Notes under the pieces: model-generated
The model's input: the letters and a program-made list of their open reading frames with translations, nothing else
What the model was told of the DNA's origin: nothing
Databases searched by the model: none
From: Thermoprotei archaeon
GTDB lineage: Archaea > Thermoproteota > Thermoprotei > Thermofilales > B20-G17
DNA length: 5,130 bases
Direction of reading: 5' to 3'
NCBI GenBank assembly: GCA_003649515.1
Contig: QMSC01000106.1
Span: forward strand, 1 to 5,130
Shown: positions 1-4,095 of the stretch, piece by piece
How positions within the stretch are numbered: position 1 is the first letter of the stretch
Layout: each line of letters starts with the position of its first letter
Position numbers and translations under genes: made by a program

Positions 1-134
1 CTAGTGACAACACCGTGGTCCACCAACTTTAAAGCTAATAACAATTCCTAAATCGGATATTTCCGTGTTACTCTTGGAGATAGCTTAAGGGATGCCTGAG
101 AGGGCTCAAAGGGAACTCTTCTAAAGCCGAGCTC
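1..134. other. upstream region without a supported gene
   Basis: I find no convincing gene here. All three forward frames close early (stops at 2-4, 30-32 and 49-51), so a forward gene could end here, but too few codons are visible to identify one. CTTTAAAG at about 28-35 is a self-complementary TATA-like box. On the minus strand it lies roughly 25 bases from possible GTG/TTG starts near the left edge, so a divergent leaderless gene leaving the window is possible but unproven. A 10-codon ATG frame at 92-124 is too short to call. Confidence 0.4.
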
Positions 135-181
135 CAAAACGTTTAAATTCCAGGATACTGTAAGGCTTAGAGAAGGGAGAC
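135..181 (+). promoter_or_regulatory. promoter and short leader of the SpeD-family gene
   Basis: GTTTAAATTC at 141-150 is a good archaeal TATA box, preceded by a purine-rich BRE-like CCAAAAC. Placing the transcription start about 26 bases downstream of the box centre puts it near 171, giving a leader of only about 10 bases before the ATG at 182. A purine run, GAAGGGAG (173-180 region), abuts the start codon with only about two bases of spacing, which is unusually close for a working Shine-Dalgarno site. Initiation may therefore be leaderless-like. The transcription start is inferred. Confidence 0.6.
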
Positions 182-592
182 ATGAAGGAAAGAGAAAAGG
201 TGTGCAGTAGTACTTGCAAGAATCTCAGCAATGTAGTCGTGGGAAGGCATGTTTACGGCAACCTGTACGATATAGAGCCGAGCATTCTAAGTAATGAGAA
301 GCTCCTCAAAGAGACTGTTATAAAGGCGGCAGAGCTCGCTAACACGAAGCTCATCGAAGTGAAGTCGTGGGTAATAGAGGGAGATAAGGGAGGAGTTTCT
401 GTAATAGCGCTGATCGAGGAATCCCACATCGCTATACATACGTGGGTAAAGTACGGGTATGCTACTGTAGACGTCTACACCTGCGGAGAGAAAAGCGATC
501 CCTGGAAAGCATTTAGCTACATTCTAGACGTGCTTAAGCCGAGGACTCACCAGGTATTTTACGCGGATAGATCCTCTATTCAATCGGTATAA
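182..592 (+). CDS. pyruvoyl-dependent SpeD-family decarboxylase proenzyme, probably crenarchaeal-type arginine decarboxylase
   Basis: This 136-residue protein belongs to the SpeD family, cytoplasmic enzymes that self-cleave into beta and alpha chains and create a pyruvoyl cofactor from a serine. The cleavage site is visible as E80-S81 in ESHIAIHTW. The expected processing and catalytic residues follow with the family's exact spacing (His86 and Cys101 in VYTCG, matching Ser63/His68/Cys83 of the Thermotoga enzyme). Classic members decarboxylate S-adenosylmethionine for spermidine synthesis. In Crenarchaeota a paralogue decarboxylates arginine to agmatine. Features that recall the arginine enzyme are the roughly 20-residue N-terminal extension, YGNLYD, the KSW and GVSV segments, KAFxYI, and a C-terminal ADRSS. 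I favour arginine decarboxylase but cannot exclude AdoMet decarboxylase. The ATG start fits the promoter. A GTG at codon 20 (239) is an alternative that would remove the extension, including its two cysteines (C8, C12). The gene stands alone and is convergent with the next gene. Confidence 0.93.
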   Translation: MKEREKVCSSTCKNLSNVVVGRHVYGNLYDIEPSILSNEKLLKETVIKAAELANTKLIEVKSWVIEGDKGGVSVIALIEESHIAIHTWVKYGYATVDVYTCGEKSDPWKAFSYILDVLKPRTHQVFYADRSSIQSV

Positions 593-623
593 ACAATTCT
601 CAGCTTATACAAAGGGTCGCATT

Positions 624-1406
624 CTAACTCGCCTTCTGAACTTTCTCGATCTCCTCCATGAATTTCCTCATAAATCTAGGCCACCTGTAATCCTCTCTAG
701 GAACGAGCTTTCGAGCATTGCCCTTGCAGAAGCGTAAGCATACGCCGCATCCCATGCACTTTTCCTCGTCAACAAAAGCCTTTCCATTTTGGAGGGAAGA
801 TGCTTCGAAGGCGCATACTTTTACACATTCACCGCATCCCTGACATAAGCTACCGTCAACAACCGCTACTTTGGGCCCCTTAAATAGCGCTGCTCTCCAG
901 GTCTTATAGCATCTTACGGGAACGCATATTTCAGGATCGCAATTACATATGACGAAGGTGAGCTTTCCCATCCTACAACAAGCGTAAACGCTGTGGATAA
1001 GCCCGATTTTATTCCACTCGAGCAAGTATCTCTTGAGTTCTTCGGAGGAGATGTACCTGTACCCCGGCTTTCTCTCAGCCCATGCCTTAATTCCTGCTAG
1101 AATTACTACATCCACATCCAGAGGATCCTTCCTCCTGTTGAGGGCGACTTTGCATATACAGGAGCCTACGGCTATTTTAGAGCCTATTTTATCAAGTACG
1201 TCCACGAACTTTAAAGCGGTTTCACAATCTAATACGACGCCATGGGGAAGGAACCATAGCAATTTAGCCACGAGCTTAGCCATGCTCCTCCCTAAAGGGT
1301 TTTCAGTGAAGAACTTGCTTGAAAGCAATTTGTCAAAGGTTCTCAGAATCGTAGGCTCGAGGTCAGCGTAGATCTTGAGGCCGTGCTCAAGGCACAAGGC
1401 TCTCAC
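624..1406 (-). CDS. cysteine-rich protein with C-terminal 2x[4Fe-4S] ferredoxin domain
   Basis: This 260-residue cytoplasmic protein is probably an electron carrier or redox-enzyme subunit. Its partner and substrate are unknown. The C-terminal part has two CxxCxxCxxxC motifs (C188/191/194/198 and C217/220/223/227), typical of bacterial-type ferredoxins carrying two [4Fe-4S] clusters. Neither final cysteine is followed by the usual proline (Ala199 and Lys228 instead). The N-terminal about 170 residues are not ferredoxin. They carry further cysteines: GSCIC (C83, C85), a CC pair at 143-144, and an ICNC segment with C154, C156, C161 and C166. That order, with a YISSEELKRYL helix and GLIHSV before ICNC, recalls archaeal and bacterial 4Fe-4S proteins that have a CxCR...ICNCC N-terminal module, here with variant cysteines. 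No membrane helix or signal peptide is seen. The start is GTG at 1406. An in-frame stop at 1413-1415 leaves little alternative, and a TATA box 25 bases upstream suggests leaderless translation. Confidence 0.9.
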   Translation of the reverse strand: MRALCLEHGLKIYADLEPTILRTFDKLLSSKFFTENPLGRSMAKLVAKLLWFLPHGVVLDCETALKFVDVLDKIGSKIAVGSCICKVALNRRKDPLDVDVVILAGIKAWAERKPGYRYISSEELKRYLLEWNKIGLIHSVYACCRMGKLTFVICNCDPEICVPVRCYKTWRAALFKGPKVAVVDGSLCQGCGECVKVCAFEASSLQNGKAFVDEEKCMGCGVCLRFCKGNARKLVPREDYRWPRFMRKFMEEIEKVQKAS

Positions 1407-1467
1407 CGATATTTATAGCTCACTTCTTTTAAAAAGTTTAAATATCACATAGATTGAAATAGCCTAC
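1407..1467. promoter_or_regulatory. divergent promoter pair with abutting TATA boxes
   Basis: Only 61 bases separate two divergent start codons. For the minus-strand gene, the box reads CTTTTTAAAAG (1436-1426), with its centre 25 bases from the GTG at 1406. For the plus-strand gene, GTTTAAATATC (1436-1446) is centred 27 bases from the ATG at 1468. Both distances equal the usual TATA-to-transcription-start distance in archaea, and no Shine-Dalgarno sequence stands at normal spacing before either gene. Both mRNAs are therefore predicted to be leaderless. The boxes share base 1436, so TBP/TFB binding on the two sides may compete. Confidence 0.6.
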
Positions 1468-2679
1468 ATGATCTCCGAAATTCTTTTCAAACTACCCAAT
1501 GGCGACTACAGGTTCACTAGCGACTTTCTGCTAGCCCCTCCAGGAGCTAGGATATTCATAGACCCCTCTACTTGGTGCATCCATGGAGCTTACGAAGACT
1601 ATGGAAGGTATATCGTATCCAAATCCCAGTTGGCTGCACGATTCGTTCAACTGCATCCCGTAACCCTGGGATGGTTCGCCGACCCCCACGTTTCAACTAG
1701 CGTCTCGGAGAACTTCAAGAGAATAGCGAGCGAAACCTCAACAGTAAACCCCTCACTAACCATAATCTGCGGTGATATCGTAAGCGGCTCTGGAGGGTAT
1801 CAAGGATCTCCGATGGAGGATAAGTGGTTTGAGAATGCTTGGAACTCGATGAAGAACAGCCTACCGAACATTCTATGGGTCAAGGGAAATCACGACGTGG
1901 ATCCGGGATGTTACAACTACTATAATTGGTTTGAGAGGCTATGGGTGTTCACTGTCGGTAAGTTTAAGATCGTAGGTTTCGATACGTTCAACGAGGATAG
2001 GATCGTTCCCGATACGTGTAACCCCTTCGTCTCGATAAGCGATCTTCTATGGCTTAGGAGGAGGCTTGAGGAGGACAACACATATAAGATCCTCGTAGCA
2101 CATCACCCCTACGATCAATGGTTTATGTACTCGCACCTAGCTCTTCGAGAGAAGGATGTCAAGTGCCTCCTGGCGGGTCACACACATGATGCCCTCAGGA
2201 TCACTGCTTATAACTTAGAGACTTTAGTTAACGGTTGTGCAGCACCTGAGGTTAAGCTTCCAATAAGCGGATTTTTAGTATGCTTTAAGGATGGCGTTGT
2301 GAAGCCAATACTAAGCACTGGCGGAACTAGTGTCCTTAAAAAGGACGACCGCTTTGAGATTCTTGCTGGCCGAACGATTTCCTGGTCCAAGGAGGAAAAG
2401 GAGGATAAAATTCCTGTTAGGATCGTCGAAAAATTTGGGGATCAGTACTTGAACTTTATAGTGCTTTGTCCATCAAAGTCCAAGGCAACTCTAGAAGTCG
2501 AGTTTAGGAATAGCCTATTGAGAGTCTCTTGTAGTGAGGATTTATACTTTATCGGTAGGGATATCTCTTCAAAGGCGGAGATATATGATGCGTGGACCTG
2601 TTTCTGCGGGGCCCGATGGACTTGTTATTTCGCTCCTGGAGGAAAGGACGTTGAGATAAAAATACCTTGCAGACAATAA
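1468..2679 (+). CDS. calcineurin-like metallophosphoesterase with C-terminal extension
   Basis: This 403-residue protein has the full set of metallophosphoesterase motifs that bind a two-metal centre and hydrolyse phosphomono- or diesters. They are D72-x-H74, G102-D103, G140-N-H-D143, H212-H213 in VAHHPYD, and G237-H-T-H240. The catalytic domain thus spans about 65-285. The first 65 residues and the last 115 or so are outside it. The C-terminal part looks beta-rich and ends in a segment with several aromatic residues and cysteines (C378, C380, C386, C401). No signal peptide or membrane helix is visible, so it is probably cytoplasmic. The substrate cannot be told from sequence: related enzymes include phosphodiesterases, phosphatases and nucleases, but the Mre11 context (a Rad50 neighbour) is absent. 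It starts at ATG 1468, apparently leaderless, and is divergent from the ferredoxin gene. It contains about 11 cysteines, a high number for a cytoplasmic hydrolase. Confidence 0.93.
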   Translation: MISEILFKLPNGDYRFTSDFLLAPPGARIFIDPSTWCIHGAYEDYGRYIVSKSQLAARFVQLHPVTLGWFADPHVSTSVSENFKRIASETSTVNPSLTIICGDIVSGSGGYQGSPMEDKWFENAWNSMKNSLPNILWVKGNHDVDPGCYNYYNWFERLWVFTVGKFKIVGFDTFNEDRIVPDTCNPFVSISDLLWLRRRLEEDNTYKILVAHHPYDQWFMYSHLALREKDVKCLLAGHTHDALRITAYNLETLVNGCAAPEVKLPISGFLVCFKDGVVKPILSTGGTSVLKKDDRFEILAGRTISWSKEEKEDKIPVRIVEKFGDQYLNFIVLCPSKSKATLEVEFRNSLLRVSCSEDLYFIGRDISSKAEIYDAWTCFCGARWTCYFAPGGKDVEIKIPCRQ

Positions 2680-2790
2680 AGAATAATACCGGTAATTAAC
2701 CTGTGTTTTAGCTCCTGATTATAGGATAAATGTACTTATTCTGCCTAGTGAGATTGTTTTGATTTTGATAGACTTTTGTACTTGTTTGAA
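2680..2790 (+). terminator. T-rich terminator-like stretch after the phosphoesterase
   Basis: Several T runs on the coding strand (TGTTTTA at about 2703, then TTGTTTTGATTTTG and ACTTTTG between about 2755 and 2779) follow the phosphoesterase stop without a strong hairpin. Archaeal RNA polymerase terminates at such oligo-T tracts. The same bases lie inside the PIN-like open frame described separately, so their composition could instead be coding. Endpoints are approximate. Confidence 0.35.
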
Positions 2791-2869
2791 TTATCGATGG
2801 GTGGTGAATGCGGTTATAAACGTTTATGTCGTTCTCCTAATGGCTATGAGTAGGGGGCTAAATCTATAA
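2696..2869 (+). pseudogene. possible decayed PIN-domain (VapC-like) toxin tail
   Basis: A frame of 57 sense codons stays open from 2696 to a TAA at 2867-2869 but has no ATG at its beginning. The only possible starts are internal GTG, TTG or late ATG codons. Its translation resembles the last third of PIN-domain toxins: INVLILPSEIVLIL aligns with the helix after the usual hydrophobic-proline strand, and VVNAVINVYVVLLMAMSRGL with the segment where PIN proteins have a catalytic Asp followed by a helix ending in GL. The Asp position would be Asn here (NAVI for DAxI), and the protein stops before the last strand. A working ribonuclease toxin is therefore unlikely. The reading rests on pattern memory in a T-rich region that naturally encodes hydrophobic residues, so chance is a serious alternative. 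Confidence 0.25.
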
Positions 2870-2899
2870 ACAGCATGAACCTGTGACTTCTTAAGCCTT

Positions 2900-2966
2900 A
2901 ATGCTTTATAATTTAACAAGCTTTAATATTCATTAAGAATTAATTAATGCTTGAGGTACAGTAGTT
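2900..2966 (+). promoter_or_regulatory. promoter and Shine-Dalgarno site of the nucleotidyltransferase gene
   Basis: The region is very A/T-rich, with candidate TATA boxes CTTTATAATTTAAC (about 2904-2917) and CTTTAATATT (2921-2930). The transcription start would lie about 26 bases downstream, near 2935 or 2952. GAGGT at 2953-2957 is nine bases from the ATG at 2967, a normal Shine-Dalgarno placement. It therefore decides the start, and unlike the divergent pair this gene is probably translated from a short leader. An earlier ATG at 2947 meets a stop after five codons. Confidence 0.55.
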
Positions 2967-3728
2967 ATGGGATTTGAAGATCTTGAATCGGAAAGACTCG
3001 CTAGCGCATTGGCTATTGCTGAGGAGTTTGCCTCAAAGTTTAAACGGGAGGGTGTAGTTGGAATTGTATTTCTGGGAGGTATTGCTAGAGGTTATTTTGA
3101 CAGATTCTCCGATATAGATGTTATAATATTTAAGAGAAGGAATGTCGATCTCGGCGTAAGAAACGAGTATGAATTCGAGTATAAGGGTTTTCTCATTGAC
3201 TATGAAATCGTGAATTATGAGGATATGGTCGAATCAGAGTGGGATATGGAGATGAGATGGAGTTTTTCTAAGGTAAAAATTTTCTATGATCCCGAAGGGA
3301 AAATTAGGTCTCTAATCGATAAAAAGGTTTGTCTAAGAGAAGAGGAGAGAAAATGGTTGATTATAGAAGGCCTAACTCAGTCTGACTGGTACTGTAATGT
3401 TGTTTCGGAACTATGGATTTACAGAAACGACCCTATTAGCGCTCACTATTCTATTTACTACGCTTTAGAAGAACTGGTGAAGGCTATTTTTATGCTGAAT
3501 AACGAGTTACTACCCGCTAGCAAGTGGCGCATCTACTTAGTTCAGCGCTTAAAGTGGCTACCCAAGGAATTTAATGAAAAAATGAGGGAGGTCCTGCTAG
3601 TAAAAGATTTTTCCTTAAAAGAGCTTGAAAGGCGTAGGAAGGCGTTAAATTATCTCTGGCGGCAAGTGTTACCGAAAGCTGAAAGAGAGGTTGATATGAA
3701 ATTTAATGAATTTAAGAAGTTAGTATAA
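2967..3728 (+). CDS. nucleotidyltransferase-fold protein with helical C-terminal substrate-binding domain
   Basis: This 253-residue protein has an N-terminal Pol-beta-type nucleotidyltransferase domain (about 15-125). The signature is G37-G38-x-x-R41-G42 followed by D49-x-D51 in FSDIDVIIF, a variant of the usual GS-x(8-13)-DxD site. D78 or E80 in IDYEIVN is a candidate third carboxylate. The C-terminal about 110 residues are helical, with SIYYALEELVKAIFMLN and a PASKW...LKWLP segment. These recall the substrate-binding/HEPN-like bundle found behind such domains in DUF4037-type and kanamycin-nucleotidyltransferase-like proteins. These enzymes transfer an NMP group to a small molecule, protein or RNA; the acceptor here is unknown. 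Stand-alone MNT/HEPN pairs act as toxin-antitoxin systems, but here both parts are fused and no partner gene is next to it. R153-N...H160 matches the spacing of the HEPN RNase motif loosely, probably by chance. The protein is cytoplasmic, with no membrane segment. The neighbouring intergenic stretches contain gene-remnant candidates, which suggests an accessory region. Confidence 0.85.
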   Translation: MGFEDLESERLASALAIAEEFASKFKREGVVGIVFLGGIARGYFDRFSDIDVIIFKRRNVDLGVRNEYEFEYKGFLIDYEIVNYEDMVESEWDMEMRWSFSKVKIFYDPEGKIRSLIDKKVCLREEERKWLIIEGLTQSDWYCNVVSELWIYRNDPISAHYSIYYALEELVKAIFMLNNELLPASKWRIYLVQRLKWLPKEFNEKMREVLLVKDFSLKELERRRKALNYLWRQVLPKAEREVDMKFNEFKKLV

Positions 3729-3945
3729 ATTCCTTCATATAAAACAGCAGCCCTTAAACCGTACTCTTAGGCTAGCACTCATATTCATCTCTTTGCTTCC
3801 CTTTTGTAAGGTAGCGTCTGACGAGCTTTACCGCGAAGAGCTTCTACCTAAACTAAGGAGCAGCCTGGTTTACCTATCTAAGCAAGGCATACTAAAACGC
3901 GTAAAGAGGCCTAAACACGTCAAAAGAATGTTCGGAGAAAGCTAG
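3724..3945 (+). pseudogene. possible gene remnant with winged-helix-like basic tail
   Basis: A forward frame is open from 3724 (in-frame stop at 3721-3723) to TAG at 3943-3945. It has no ATG or GTG before the late ATG at 3928; the only start of useful length is TTG at 3793, giving 50 residues. From about 3811 the translation looks protein-like: SDELYREELLPKLRSSL is followed by VYLSKQGILKRVKRPKHVKR and ends in MFGES. This has the shape of a helix, a recognition-type helix and a basic wing, as in small winged-helix DNA-binding domains (YLxxxGxLKR), with codon use like the neighbours. The upstream half is less convincing. It could be the C-terminal remnant of a broken gene or a small TTG-started gene. 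No family is identified. The T-rich run at about 3790-3808 could also serve as the terminator of the nucleotidyltransferase gene. Confidence 0.35.
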
Positions 3946-3960
3946 CAGAAAGAAGCTAGC
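3939..3960 (+). repeat. short direct repeat AAGCTAGC, 14-base period
   Basis: AAGCTAGC occurs at 3939-3946 and again at 3953-3960, separated by AGAAAG. The core GCTAGC is palindromic and recurs at 3771-3776. The first copy spans the stop of the remnant frame. It may be simple duplication in decaying intergenic DNA; no function is evident. Confidence 0.4.
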
Positions 3961-4002
3961 CTAGTACAGTAAGTACCACTCAAGAAAGTTGAAGGGGGTC
4001 TA

Positions 4003-4031
4003 GTTAATAAGAGACTACTCTGAATTGAAAC
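4003..4031 (+). repeat. solitary CRISPR-repeat-like sequence
   Basis: These 29 bases begin GTTAATAAG, contain a short hairpin (AGAG, loop ACTA, CTCT at 4011-4021) and end GAATTGAAAC. Known archaeal CRISPR repeats share this plan: they are 24-30 bases long, begin GTT, carry a central AATAAGACTAC-like segment and end GAATTGAAAG or ATTGAAAC, the last eight bases forming the crRNA 5' handle. The resemblance to the Thermococcales-type repeat is close over most of its length. However, no second good copy occurs at spacer distance in the window. Weak partial look-alikes lie at about 3964-3994 and 4073-4098. No cas gene is present. It may be an array remnant, an orphan repeat or a chance match. Confidence 0.4.
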
Positions 4032-4095
4032 GCCTTAAGAAAGGGGTATTAGATGCCGTGGAGGCTACGATCGTTAGTTTCTCCTATCCGAACTT
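4032..4095. other. intergenic stretch following the CRISPR-like repeat
   Basis: No gene is supported here. If the preceding sequence was once a repeat, the first 35-41 bases of this stretch (starting GCCTTAAG) would be its spacer. The end of the stretch begins GTTAG like a repeat start but then diverges. On the minus strand it is the 3' trailer of the metal ATPase gene, where T-rich bases (CCCCTTTCTT at about 4046-4037) could help termination. Confidence 0.3.

Noticed and set aside
92..124. 10-codon ATG frame with a purine-rich sequence upstream
   Set aside because: It is too short to distinguish from chance, with no promoter at the right distance.
1033..1371. 112-codon forward open frame
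   Set aside because: It is antisense to the ferredoxin-domain gene, whose cysteine motifs prove the opposite strand codes; the forward translation shows no family features.
2208..2390. 60-codon reverse open frame
   Set aside because: It lies inside the phosphoesterase gene on the opposite strand, has no own promoter and no recognisable motif.
2816..2827. perfect 12-base palindrome ATAAACGTTTAT
   Set aside because: It could be an operator, but it is single, short and A/T-rich, sits about 140 bases before the next start codon and falls within the PIN-like frame, so chance is the simpler reading.
3160..3450. R-x6-H (R153...H160) as a HEPN ribonuclease active site in the nucleotidyltransferase
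   Set aside because: The His falls at the start of the helix that in substrate-binding bundles precedes the active site, and the typical hydrophobic context of the motif is missing.
3964..3994. possible second, degenerate CRISPR-like repeat
   Set aside because: It needs several gaps to align and is only about 8 bases from the good repeat, far too near for a spacer; the look-alike at 4073-4098 is at better distance but matches only in its first bases and a few later ones.
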